Shown piece by piece: positions 48,399-57,356 of a DNA stretch of 64,000 nt. Where the stretch lies: contig CBDHFQ010000015.1 of the NCBI GenBank assembly GCA_965262565.1, positions 54,077 to 118,076 of the forward strand. Reading direction: 5' to 3'. The translations under genes were made by a program, and so were the position numbers. Each line of letters opens with the position of its first letter. The stretch's first letter is position 1. A model generated the notes under the pieces. The model did not search any database and was not told the DNA's origin. It saw nothing but the letters and a program-made list of their open reading frames with translations. The DNA comes from CBDHFQ01 sp965262565. GTDB lineage: Bacteria > Bacteroidota > Bacteroidia > J057.

Positions 48399-49454
48399 AA
48401 AAAATACTATTAATCGAGGATCACCCAGAAATGCGTGAAAACACGGCAGAAATTCTTTCACTAGCCGGGTATGATGTTAGCACAGCAGAACATGGAAAGG
48501 AAGGGGTCTCTATGGTCCACAAGAATAAACCCGATCTTATTGTCTGCGATGTCATGATGCCTGAACTGGATGGATTTGGGGTGCTCAGAATGCTCAATCA
48601 CAACCCGGAAACATCCCACATCCCCTTCATTTTCTTAACGGCTAAAGCTGAAATGAGTGATTTGCGAAAAGGAATGAACCTGGGTGCTGATGATTACCTC
48701 ACCAAGCCTTTTGACGATATTGAATTATTGGACGCTATTGAGATGAGGTTGAAGAAGAATGAAATCGTTCACACAGAGTTTGATCATACAGTAGAGGGAT
48801 TTACTGGTTTTTTGGATGAAGCTAAAGGAATGGATGCCCTTCAAAAACTATCCGAAAATAGAGAATCTCGCATCTTTAAAGCAAAAGATATTATTTTTCA
48901 GGAAGGAAGTTATCCGCGTTCTTTATTCTTTATTAAAAAAGGGAAGATCAAGTTGACCAAAGCCAATGAAGATGCCAAAGAATATATTACTGAATTGTGT
49001 AAAACAGGAGAGTTTTTTGGATACATTTCCCTATTAAAAGATTGTAAGTATACTGAGTCCGCTATTGCCCTGGAAGAAACGGAAGTATTGTATATTCCAA
49101 AAGAAGATTTCTATACCCTCATTTATAATAACAGGGATGTAGCTAATAAATTTATTAAAATTCTCTCCAGTGATTTAATTGAGAAAGAAGAAAGATTATT
49201 ACATCTGGCCTATGATACCGTTCGTAAAAGAGTAGCTGATGCATTACTCCTTGCTGGAAGCCAGATATAAAGATAGCTCTTCTAAGGCTTTCTCTATGCC
49301 TATTTCTCGTGAGAACCTGGCTAATATAGTTGGAACCTCAAAGGAATGTGTGATAAGGGTATTATCTGAATTCAAAGACGACGGATTAATTGAAACAAAG
49401 CTAAGCCAAATTACCATACTCGATTCTGAGGGGCTTTCCCATATTAAATATTGA
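48395..49454 (+). CDS. Receiver fused to CRP/FNR-type regulator (frameshifted)
   Basis: Receiver with Asp52 (LIVCDVMMPELDGFG) at about 1-120, then a cyclic-nucleotide-binding-like domain at about 145-260 (IIFQEGSYPRSLFFIKKGKI, FFGYISLLKDCKYTESAIAL) and the HTH of the CRP/FNR family. The HTH lies in another frame: the first frame stops at 49270, while LEARYKDSS continues to 49454 with ISRENLANIVGTSKECVIRV (recognition helix). Removing one C from ACTCCTTG at 49246-49253 restores ALLLLEARYKD. The cNMP domain shows no FNR-type N-terminal cysteines. It likely acts as the output DNA-binding protein of the adjacent phosphorelay. Confidence 0.85.
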
Positions 49455-49485
49455 TCGTGTCATTCATTCGCTTTACTAACGAAAT

Positions 49486-49514
49486 AGAGGATGCTCTTCA
49501 TAGATGCATCCTCT
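49486..49514 (+). terminator. Hairpin after the regulatory cluster
   Basis: AGAGGATGC (49486-49494) and GCATCCTCT (49506-49514) form a 9-bp stem with an 11-base loop, followed by TGTTTACTC. It lies between the regulator cluster and the convergent coiled-coil gene and probably ends the operon. Confidence 0.6.
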
Positions 49515-49568
49515 TGTTTACTCAATCATTAGAATAGTGTGTACCGTAGTTTAAGTACGTTTTTCTGT

Positions 49569-50174
49569 TCAGGAGAAAAGACTTTTAATTCCCTTTTGTA
49601 GATGGCCGTAAGCTTCACTCAGTTCTTGCCCTAATTGTTCAAATTTAGATTCTCCTTCTTCTGTTTTCTCAGCGATTTTTTCTTTCATAGAATGAAGTTG
49701 CTTGTTAATTTCTTTCTTTTGCTCCTCCCATTCTTCTGCAGCTTCAGCTTTTCCAAGATGAAAGTGAAGATTGAAGATATCCAGTTTCTGCTGTATCAAT
49801 TCTTTAAAGCCGGACATGGACTCAGCAAATTGAAGGTTTTTATCCTGAGTTTCGGTTTTAACCTTTTCATATTGCTGGTGAAATGAATGGAGGGATTGTT
49901 CCATTTTCTTCTTCTGCTCTTCAAATTTATCGCGTGTTTCGGCTTTTCCCAAAGCAAACTGCACCTTTAATTCATCCAACTTTCTCTGCAATTCTTCTGT
50001 TCTTTCAGGATTATCCTTAAAAGTGTCTTTTAGGTCATTATTAACCTTATCCGTAAGTTGGGCAAAGTGTTCTTTCTGCTTTTCAAAGGCTTCCGCTATT
50101 TCTTCTCTTTTGACAGAAAGATCTTTTTCCAATTCTGCGAGTCTATATTTCCATTGATCTAAAAAATTACTCAT
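49569..50174 (-). CDS. Coiled-coil protein with an internal repeat
   Basis: 201 residues, highly charged and helical throughout, with no signal peptide or membrane helix. Two similar segments occur at about 72-105 and 137-170: FALGKAETRDKFEEQKKKME and FHLGKAEAAEEWEEQKKEIN. I do not recognise a named family; the pattern resembles apolipoprotein-like or stress-related coiled-coil proteins. It lies convergent to the universal stress/two-component cluster, but a link is only suggested by position. Confidence 0.7.
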   Translation of the reverse strand: MSNFLDQWKYRLAELEKDLSVKREEIAEAFEKQKEHFAQLTDKVNNDLKDTFKDNPERTEELQRKLDELKVQFALGKAETRDKFEEQKKKMEQSLHSFHQQYEKVKTETQDKNLQFAESMSGFKELIQQKLDIFNLHFHLGKAEAAEEWEEQKKEINKQLHSMKEKIAEKTEEGESKFEQLGQELSEAYGHLQKGIKSLFS

Positions 50175-50318
50175 AGTATATTAGGAAGTAGTTTAACAGG
50201 TTGATATACAATTTAATTTACATATATTTCCCACAAGGACAAAAGTATGGGTAAATTTATCATCTACCTCTATGACCAACTGCTAGCATGGAATAGAAAG
50301 GTGAAATAGAATAGACTT

Positions 50319-51734
50319 ATGGAAGCAAATACAGTAGAAGTTTTTCAGGATCCAACTCCGGAAATCATCAGGAATATTATCGACAGGCAAAGAGCATATT
50401 TTGCAGCTGGATATACAAAAAAAGTGTCTTTCAGGATTGAGCAATTAAAAAAGTTAAATAAGGTGATCGATGCACGAGAAGCAGACATCATAGAAGCACT
50501 AAACAAAGACTTTGGGAAACCTCCGTTTGAAACCATTGCTACCGAAATAGGGATCGTGAAAGAAGAGATTGAGTTCGCTATTAAACACCTTAATTATTGG
50601 GCCAGGCCATATAAAGTAAAGAGTAGCCTTATCAATTATCCTTCGGAGGACCATATTTACTCAGATCCCTATGGGGTAGTTTTGATTATTAGTCCATGGA
50701 ATTATCCTTTTCAGTTAATCATTGGACCGTTAATCGCTGCTATAGCGGCGGGTAATTGTGCCGTTCTGAAGCCATCTGAAATGACACCCCATACCTCTCA
50801 GGTCGTAGAAGAGATAATTTATGAAATATTTGACTCTGAGTACATTGCCATTGTTCAGGGAGGTGTGGAAACAGCTACCTCATTGTTAGCGGAAAAATTT
50901 GACCATATCTTTTTTACCGGGAGCATTAAAGTGGGAAAAATAGTGATGGAGGCTGCGGCAAAACACCTTACCCCTGTTACATTGGAATTGGGAGGAAAAT
51001 CGCCATGTATCGTAGATGAAAGTGCTATTTTGGATATTGCCGCTAAGAGAATCGTGTGGGGAAAATTTGTAAATGCCGGACAAACCTGTGTAGCTCCTGA
51101 TTATTTGCTGGTGGAAGAATCCATTAAAGAGGCGTTTAAAGCTAAGCTGGTAGAGACCATCAGTTCTTTTTATGGTGCCAATCCGCAAGATAGCAAGGAT
51201 TTTAGCAGAATTATTAACGATCGTCATTTTAATAAGCTTACCTCCTATCTTGAATATGGGAAGATTGTAACTGGGGGAGAGACAGATGCTTCAGAAAGGT
51301 ATATCGCTCCTACGATTATAGATGAGGTTCATTGGGAAGATCCTCTTATGCAGGAAGAAATCTTTGGACCCATTCTTCCTATGATCACCTACAAGGAACT
51401 AAATGAGGCTATTTATAGAATTACTCAATTACCTAAACCTCTAGCACTTTATTTATTTTCTGAAAAATCAGCAGTTCATAAGAAGGTGTTGACCGAAACT
51501 TCATCAGGAGGGGTATGTATAAATGATACCTTGTCTCATTATGCTAATCCTTATCTGCCTTTTGGGGGGGTAGGAAGTAGCGGAATGGGAAATTATCATG
51601 GGAAAGCGGGATTCCTGGCTTTTTCACATTCGAAAAGTGTCTTAAAACGGAGTACTTGGGTAGATATAGCCCTTCGTTATCCTCCTTATAAGGGAAAAAT
51701 AACATGGCTAAAACGAGCAATAAAATGGACTTAA
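50319..51734 (+). CDS. Aldehyde dehydrogenase (class 3, fatty-aldehyde type)
   Basis: 471 residues, slightly short like class 3 ALDHs. Motifs: ISPWNYPFQLIIGPLIAAIA, IFFTGSIKVGKIVMEAAAKH, catalytic Glu in TLELGGKSPCIV, catalytic Cys in VNAGQTCVAPDYLL, and EEIFGPILPMITY. Oxidises aldehydes to acids with NAD(P)+. The C-terminal LKRAIKWT tail is basic and may associate with membrane. Probably metabolises medium- to long-chain aldehydes. Confidence 0.93.
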   Translation: MEANTVEVFQDPTPEIIRNIIDRQRAYFAAGYTKKVSFRIEQLKKLNKVIDAREADIIEALNKDFGKPPFETIATEIGIVKEEIEFAIKHLNYWARPYKVKSSLINYPSEDHIYSDPYGVVLIISPWNYPFQLIIGPLIAAIAAGNCAVLKPSEMTPHTSQVVEEIIYEIFDSEYIAIVQGGVETATSLLAEKFDHIFFTGSIKVGKIVMEAAAKHLTPVTLELGGKSPCIVDESAILDIAAKRIVWGKFVNAGQTCVAPDYLLVEESIKEAFKAKLVETISSFYGANPQDSKDFSRIINDRHFNKLTSYLEYGKIVTGGETDASERYIAPTIIDEVHWEDPLMQEEIFGPILPMITYKELNEAIYRITQLPKPLALYLFSEKSAVHKKVLTETSSGGVCINDTLSHYANPYLPFGGVGSSGMGNYHGKAGFLAFSHSKSVLKRSTWVDIALRYPPYKGKITWLKRAIKWT

Positions 51735-51910
51735 CCTAACTAGTATTTATTTTTTTCGTATATTGATTCATATACAGCGCATACCATATAGCCAACAAAA
51801 AATATCTTTGTTGACCCACCTTTTTTACCCCAAAAACTTGACATATATTTAATAATTTAGTAATTTTGCTTAAATATTAGGTTAAACGCATCCTCAAAGT
51901 AACGTTATTT

Positions 51911-52153
51911 ATGAAGGCACAGGAACTCCAAACAAGGTTATCGGAGACTAAAGCATTTTTGAATCGTGAAATTGTGCGCAATAAAACGCGCCACGAACCT
52001 TGCATCCTTAATTTGTATGAAATTGGGACTCGTATGGATATGATTCATGAAGCAGAAAGAATAGGTGTCCGTAACCTGGGCGAAAGACAGAACCACAAAC
52101 TCAGTAGAATGATTGTGGAGCTGGAAAAGTTAAGAAATGTGGGGCTGAATTAG
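51911..52153 (+). CDS. Small conserved-looking hypothetical protein
   Basis: 80 residues with an even helical, charged composition (LSETKAFLNREIVRNKTR, MDMIHEAERIGVRNLGER). It is followed 24 bases later by a strong terminator, which supports a real gene. No family recognised. Confidence 0.6.
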   Translation: MKAQELQTRLSETKAFLNREIVRNKTRHEPCILNLYEIGTRMDMIHEAERIGVRNLGERQNHKLSRMIVELEKLRNVGLN

Positions 52154-52176
52154 TCGAGAATTATTAAACATAATAA

Positions 52177-52204
52177 AAAGGGAAGTTCAGACTTCCCTTT
52201 TTTT
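52177..52204 (+). terminator. Rho-independent terminator
   Basis: AAAGGGAAGT, loop TCAG, ACTTCCCTTT (52177-52200), then TTTT. Perfect 10-bp stem with T-run after the 80-residue gene. It also argues against a nuoA start at 52208. Confidence 0.9.
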
Positions 52205-52255
52205 ATTATGGTCACTTTTATAACTTGCCAGAGTAGCTATCATTTCAATTCTATT

Positions 52256-52636
52256 ATGGTTGAATATATTCCCATTTTTATTCTTATCATTGCCGCCTTA
52301 CTTCTGTGCGTATTGCTGGCTAATCTTTCTGTATTATTGGGTCCATTTAGACCTAATCAGAAAAAAGGATTGACCTACGAAAGTGGAATGGATCCAGTGG
52401 GGAGTGCACATGAGCGTTTTTCAGTAAAGTTCTACCTTATAGCTATGCTGTTTATCCTATTCGACATAGAAGTAGTATTCATGTATCCCTGGGCAGTACA
52501 ATACAAACAATTAATTGATGGAACTGTCCTTGGGACTCCTTCGATGTTTCCTTTTATAGAGATGTTTGTATTTATCCTGATTCTGTTTGTAGGATACATT
52601 TATGTTTTCAAAAAAGGGGGATTGTCCTGGTCTTAA
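52256..52636 (+). CDS. nuoA: NADH-quinone oxidoreductase subunit A
   Basis: About 126 residues from the ATG at 52256 (MVEYIPIFILIIAALLLC); the in-frame ATG at 52208 overlaps the upstream terminator. Three membrane helices and the NuoA motifs KGLTYESGMDPVG, RFSVKFYLIAMLFILFDIEV and FMYPWA are clear. Part of the membrane arm of complex I. Followed by nuoB. Confidence 0.93.
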   Translation: MVEYIPIFILIIAALLLCVLLANLSVLLGPFRPNQKKGLTYESGMDPVGSAHERFSVKFYLIAMLFILFDIEVVFMYPWAVQYKQLIDGTVLGTPSMFPFIEMFVFILILFVGYIYVFKKGGLSWS

Positions 52637-52712
52637 CGATAGTCAATACGCATTGCTGAAAACAATATGGAACATCATCCGTTTTTCATATATACATAAT
52701 AATATATTTTTT

Positions 52713-53195
52713 ATGGGGTTAGAAAAAGCATTAGCTAAGCAAGGTTACCTATTAACTACAGTAGACTTCATTACTAATTGGGCACGGTCAAATGCCATGT
52801 GGCCTATGCCAATGGGACTGGCCTGCTGTGCTATAGAAATGATGGCTTTTGCAGGACCCAAGTATGATGCTTCCAGGTTTGGTAGCGAAGTCTTTAGATT
52901 TTCTCCTCGCCAGGCGGATTTAATGATTGTAGCTGGATGGTGTACCTTTAAAATGGCGCATTCTATTAAACGTATTTGGGATCAAATGCCCGATCCGAAA
53001 TGGTGTATCGCAATGGGAGCTTGTGCTTCTACTGGTGGAATGCACAGAGTTTATGGAGTAGTACAAGGATGTGATAATTTTTTGCCTGTCGATGTTTACA
53101 TTCCCGGATGCCCTCCAAGGCCTGAAACTGTTATTCATGCACTCCAGACTATACAGCAAAAGGTAAGATCAGAACACTCTGTTCTACAAGACTAA
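52713..53195 (+). CDS. nuoB: NADH-quinone oxidoreductase subunit B
   Basis: About 160 residues from the ATG at 52713 (MGLEKALAKQGYLL), the usual NuoB length; an upstream start at 52602 overlaps nuoA. Ligands of the N2 [4Fe-4S] cluster are visible: LACCAIEMMA, MGACAST and VYIPGCPPRPE. Complex I hydrophilic arm, adjacent to quinone. The next gene is on the opposite strand, so the other nuo subunits are encoded elsewhere. Confidence 0.95.
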   Translation: MGLEKALAKQGYLLTTVDFITNWARSNAMWPMPMGLACCAIEMMAFAGPKYDASRFGSEVFRFSPRQADLMIVAGWCTFKMAHSIKRIWDQMPDPKWCIAMGACASTGGMHRVYGVVQGCDNFLPVDVYIPGCPPRPETVIHALQTIQQKVRSEHSVLQD

Positions 53196-53210
53196 TAAGT
53201 CTATTAATAC

Positions 53211-54005
53211 TCAGGTTTTTTCTTTGGAAAGAGTGTCCAAGGTTACTGTAGCAGCTGCGATAGTACCGTAGGCTGGCGCAAGAAACCAACCTAAAACTGG
53301 GATAAAGAAGATGAGGAGAAAAATTGCTCCATTACCGGTTGCCAGCGCTCTATGCTGTTTGACAAAACGAACGCTTTCCTTCATATTGAATTTTCGTTCC
53401 AGTGTAAAATCCATATTACCAAAGCCGGCATAAAATGATTGTACCATAAATGTCAGCACTACTCCCAACAAATTTCCTATTCCTGGAATAAATTGGAACA
53501 AAAGAAAAAATAATGTTAATGTGATTTCTCTTAAGGCGTTTCTTAACGCAATTCGAAGACCTCTGATAAGGTCAGAAAGGAAATTGGATTTTCGCCTTAC
53601 CGTTTTGCCTGTGTATATCATTTCCACCTTCTCAGAGAGTATACTCATAAAAGGCGACACGACAATCATAACGATATACTTTCCCAGGAAAAAAAACATG
53701 AACGCAATTAAGAAGACGACAAACAATCCCTGCAATATCCACTCAAGAGAATGAAAAATCCACCTCAAGCTGTTATCTAAAAATTCCCACGAAATATTAT
53801 TTAAAATTTTCTGCTCTGTGAAAGCTAATAGTTGGTCCGACCAAGAACTATTTAGCAGCGCATAGGTAGGCCACGCAATTAAAAAGGAAATCAATAGAAA
53901 ACTCAATAAGCTGGGAATGAGTACATATTTCCACAACCTATGCCTGGAAATCATTCCTATGGCGGGGAAGTAGGAAGATACTCCCCTGTAAAACTCACTC
54001 AACAT
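53211..54005 (-). CDS. EI24/CysZ-like membrane protein
   Basis: 264 residues with four or more membrane helices (LLSFLLISFLIAWPTYALL, GLFVVFLIAFMFFFLGKYIV, LFFLLFQFIPGIGNLLGVVL, GAIFLLIFFIPVLGWFLAPA). The layout and the IVMIVVSPFMSILSEKVE motif match the EI24 domain family, to which CysZ (sulfate transport) belongs. No cys genes are adjacent; substrate unknown. Confidence 0.8.
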   Translation of the reverse strand: MLSEFYRGVSSYFPAIGMISRHRLWKYVLIPSLLSFLLISFLIAWPTYALLNSSWSDQLLAFTEQKILNNISWEFLDNSLRWIFHSLEWILQGLFVVFLIAFMFFFLGKYIVMIVVSPFMSILSEKVEMIYTGKTVRRKSNFLSDLIRGLRIALRNALREITLTLFFLLFQFIPGIGNLLGVVLTFMVQSFYAGFGNMDFTLERKFNMKESVRFVKQHRALATGNGAIFLLIFFIPVLGWFLAPAYGTIAAATVTLDTLSKEKT

Positions 54006-54031
54006 GGAAACATCATTATATATATAAACTA

Positions 54032-55783
54032 TTACGGTTTAAGGAACTTTACGTTTTCTTCGTATTCCTCTGTTTCAATGAAAATGTAGTGTTCTCCGGG
54101 CAATAAATATTCTATATTAACCTGAATGTTAGTATCTGAAGAAGTAATGTCCTCTGGATCAAGGACAATCTTTTGTTTCTCCCTCATTAATTGAAAGCGG
54201 ACAATGTTAGAAGTAGTAGATAAGGTTAATATATCTTTATCGATGCTCAAGTCTGATTGAGGTGATTCCGCCATTACTGGAATCTCTTGCTTTTCAACCT
54301 CTATCGGTATGACTTCGGGCTTACCTTTCACCAGAGTTTCAGGTTGATTTATTTTGACAGAGTCTAAATTGCCCACATGTATTAGTAGCGAATCCGCAAA
54401 AGCAGCATCTGGTATTCCATATCCATAAGCTGAATCGGGAACGGCATATTGATCGCCACTTAAAATCACTGCACGAATCACGTCTAAAGCCTCCCTGTCC
54501 GGATGTGCTTGTTTTAAACAGGCTACCATTCCTGCTACTATCGGACTGGAATAGGAAGTTCCCTGCGCTGGAAATATTGTATTTCTTGAACTGGCTACTG
54601 ATGCCTGAGTTCCCAATGCTACTACATCGGGTTTTATTCTTCCATCTGCTGTGGGACCAAAGGAAGAAAATCTGGAGTGCACTTTATAACGGTCTATAGA
54701 TCCAATACATAATACACTATCCGCATCACAAGGAGCAGAAATATATCTCCATCTACCCGCTCCCTCATTTCCAGCACTGGTAGTTACAATAATTCCTTTC
54801 GAAGCAGCAATATCAGCTGCACGGGTAATAATAGTAGAATTACCATCAAGGTCTTCATATTCATAGCTCTCTCCTTCATTATCAAAAGTAGTATATCCCA
54901 ACGAAGAGTGTATAATATCTACCCCTATGGAATCTACCCACTCCATGGCAGCTACCCAATTATATTCCTCTTTTCTTGTCTCCGAACCAGTATCTTCAGT
55001 TCTACATAACAGTACAGAAACATGTGGCGCAGTTCCCACCATTTCTCCAGGAGCAAGTGCTGCAATCGTGGAAAGTACTTCCGTTCCATGAGAAGAGGCG
55101 TGAAATACAGTGCTATCGTTTGAGACAAAATCATACTTCGCTATAATCCTCCCGTCATTCCTCAAGGAATCAAATACAAATATGGTATCTACTCCTGCAA
55201 ATCCTGCGTCGAAAATAGCTAAGCGAACACCTTTGCCAGTAAATCCTTTGCTATGTAAAGCAGCAATATTGATAAGGTTATTTTGAAGACTTGCCTGACC
55301 ATAATCGTAGATCGTTAATAATGAGTCTGACTCATTATCAAAACCTCCAATTTCCTCTTCAATCGACCTTTCTTCAGACATAGTATCCCCTTCTCTATTC
55401 GCTATGTTTGTTTCACTCATTTGAGCCATGGGTCTTATCCCTTCGACAAATCCGAATTTCTTCACATTTACCAACATTTCATCTACAGGCACAGGGACCT
55501 CAACAGCTACAGCATTCAACCATCTGGAACTATACAATATCCGGAGGCCTTCCTGACGTAATAAATGTGTATAAGAGGAGGCTACTGGTAGGTCTTTGTG
55601 ATCCAGGGATACACCTTTATTTTTTCGAATGGTAAGCGCTTCCTCACTGAGAAGTTTTTCCGGGTGAAGCAGTTGCTTTGCCACATCGTGACCTTTATCT
55701 GTAAAAAAGATCCAATAATTTGATTGGCCGTTTACACTATTTGCTATGATCGCAAGAAATATCAGGAAAAATACAATACGCAT
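54032..55783 (-). CDS. Secreted subtilisin-like serine protease (S8)
   Basis: 583 residues from the ATG at 55783, which starts a signal peptide (IVFFLIFLAIIANSVNGQ); an ATG at 55861 would add a non-signal leader. Catalytic triad: Asp in LAIFDAGFAGVDT, His in HASSHGTEVLSTIAAL, Ser in GTSYSSPIVAGMV; oxyanion Asn in TTSAGNEGAG. A prodomain-like segment precedes. The C-terminal ~100 residues (ISSDTNIQVNIEYLLPGEHY) are a beta-rich add-on without a recognised T9SS tail. Confidence 0.9.
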   Translation of the reverse strand: MRIVFFLIFLAIIANSVNGQSNYWIFFTDKGHDVAKQLLHPEKLLSEEALTIRKNKGVSLDHKDLPVASSYTHLLRQEGLRILYSSRWLNAVAVEVPVPVDEMLVNVKKFGFVEGIRPMAQMSETNIANREGDTMSEERSIEEEIGGFDNESDSLLTIYDYGQASLQNNLINIAALHSKGFTGKGVRLAIFDAGFAGVDTIFVFDSLRNDGRIIAKYDFVSNDSTVFHASSHGTEVLSTIAALAPGEMVGTAPHVSVLLCRTEDTGSETRKEEYNWVAAMEWVDSIGVDIIHSSLGYTTFDNEGESYEYEDLDGNSTIITRAADIAASKGIIVTTSAGNEGAGRWRYISAPCDADSVLCIGSIDRYKVHSRFSSFGPTADGRIKPDVVALGTQASVASSRNTIFPAQGTSYSSPIVAGMVACLKQAHPDREALDVIRAVILSGDQYAVPDSAYGYGIPDAAFADSLLIHVGNLDSVKINQPETLVKGKPEVIPIEVEKQEIPVMAESPQSDLSIDKDILTLSTTSNIVRFQLMREKQKIVLDPEDITSSDTNIQVNIEYLLPGEHYIFIETEEYEENVKFLKP

Positions 55784-55997
55784 TATAAACTTTATTACTT
55801 TACTTTGTGTATTAATTACTTTATAGAGATAAGTAATATTATATACGGTAAAAATCTCCAATTTTAGTAAAAATAAGCTTTTTTTACTTTAGGGAGAAAA
55901 ATCAATGTTTCAGCGAAAGAAATTTGGTCCATAAAATTGGATTCTATCAGATTTATGCCAAATTTTCCCATGTGGGTCCTAAATTAACCTATTCATT

Positions 55998-57356
55998 ATG
56001 AAAACTTTATTCATAGCATTATTGCTTAATCCATTTTTGTTCTTTACTACTCTTGAACAGGAAGAAGAAATTTCAGATCTGTTGGGCGTTTGGATAAGAG
56101 TAAACGCAAGAGATGGGGAAATTTCCAGAGCTATTATTACAGAAGATGCCAGGGGAATCAAACTTCAGTTATTTGTCATGCAAATTTCTGTGGTAGATAA
56201 TTCTCTGTACGAAGAATTTAGAGGTGCTGTTTATTTGGAGAAAAAAGTTTCTAAAAGCGGAACCTTCTATTTTGCAGGTTTGTTCGATGACATACAGGTA
56301 GCGATCCGCCCCCAGCTTATCAAGGGAATGCTAAACCTGAAAACTTCACAAAATACTATCGACAGAGGGAAACGAAATGTTCTGCTTAATGAACGAAGGC
56401 CAGAAGTGGTCACCGAAAATTATTTGCTTAACAGAGCTGGAAATATTGCGACTGAAGGAATGATTAGCAGGGAGAATGCATCTGCCAGCATAACTCTCCA
56501 GAATGATACTCCCTATTCTATGGATATTTATCAACTTACTACTGATGGTCAAAGCAATTACATACGTACCTTACAGCCAAATGAAACTTCTGTATTAAAT
56601 GGTACCCGACAAGATGAATGGATGGTATACAGTAGATATTCGCTACAGGAATTGGGGAGAATCAGACCTACTGGTACCCTTCAGCAGATAAAGATCAGTC
56701 AAATGCTGAGTCCGGGACGAAGTACAAATACTTCATCTACCTATGAAGAGACCTTGAATAGATTAAATTCTCCATCTACCTCCATCCCATCTCCAAATTA
56801 CACTCCGACTACCCCTTCTACAAATACGTATTCTGTACCTTCTAATGATTTCTCTACCTCAAGTAATATATATGAAAGTAATCCTGATCCAGGAATTACT
56901 TCTTTTCCAAGTACTTCATCTCCTTCCAGGTCGAATGAGTTTTCTAATGATGATAGTTACTCCTCTTTTGACAATTTGAGAAATACTCCTCCAAGAGACG
57001 ATTACACCAGAGAAAGAAATTATTCTTCAGCTACAGATTACGATCGTAATTATAATAGGTCTGATTTCAATACCAGCAATAATACTTCCTTCGATTCCTC
57101 TCCATTAACCAATCCAAATGCAGGTAAAAGGGTAACTGTGAAAGTTTATAATAACTCAAGAAGAAATGTAGATCTTTACACTTTCGATCAGGACGGGAAA
57201 ACTATTAAAATTAGTGGAATGAGACCGGGAAGTTCTTTATCCCAAAATTCAATTATAGGCCAAATTTGGATTATCAGAGATGCTAAAACAAACGAAGAAT
57301 TAGAGCGTCATGTTACTTCTGATAAGGATAGGCAACCATTTTTTGCCAAAAATTGA
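55998..57356 (+). CDS. Secreted protein with two VHL-beta-like repeats
   Basis: 452 residues: signal peptide (FIALLLNPFLFFTTLEQ), a ~110-residue N-terminal domain (LLGVWIRVNARDGEISRAII; weakly like DUF2147), repeat A at about 163-223 (ITLQNDTPYSMDIYQLTTDG, LQPNETS, WMVYSR), a long Ser/Thr/Asn/Pro-rich linker (about 240-370), and repeat B at about 378-440 (VYNNSRRNVDLYTFDQDGK, MRPGSSLSQNS, IWIIRDAKTNEEL). Repeat B matches the von Hippel-Lindau beta-domain pattern (NxS, DG, L/MxPG, Wxx-RDAxT). Function unknown; the linker suggests a flexible surface or periplasmic protein. Confidence 0.7.
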   Translation: MKTLFIALLLNPFLFFTTLEQEEEISDLLGVWIRVNARDGEISRAIITEDARGIKLQLFVMQISVVDNSLYEEFRGAVYLEKKVSKSGTFYFAGLFDDIQVAIRPQLIKGMLNLKTSQNTIDRGKRNVLLNERRPEVVTENYLLNRAGNIATEGMISRENASASITLQNDTPYSMDIYQLTTDGQSNYIRTLQPNETSVLNGTRQDEWMVYSRYSLQELGRIRPTGTLQQIKISQMLSPGRSTNTSSTYEETLNRLNSPSTSIPSPNYTPTTPSTNTYSVPSNDFSTSSNIYESNPDPGITSFPSTSSPSRSNEFSNDDSYSSFDNLRNTPPRDDYTRERNYSSATDYDRNYNRSDFNTSNNTSFDSSPLTNPNAGKRVTVKVYNNSRRNVDLYTFDQDGKTIKISGMRPGSSLSQNSIIGQIWIIRDAKTNEELERHVTSDKDRQPFFAKN

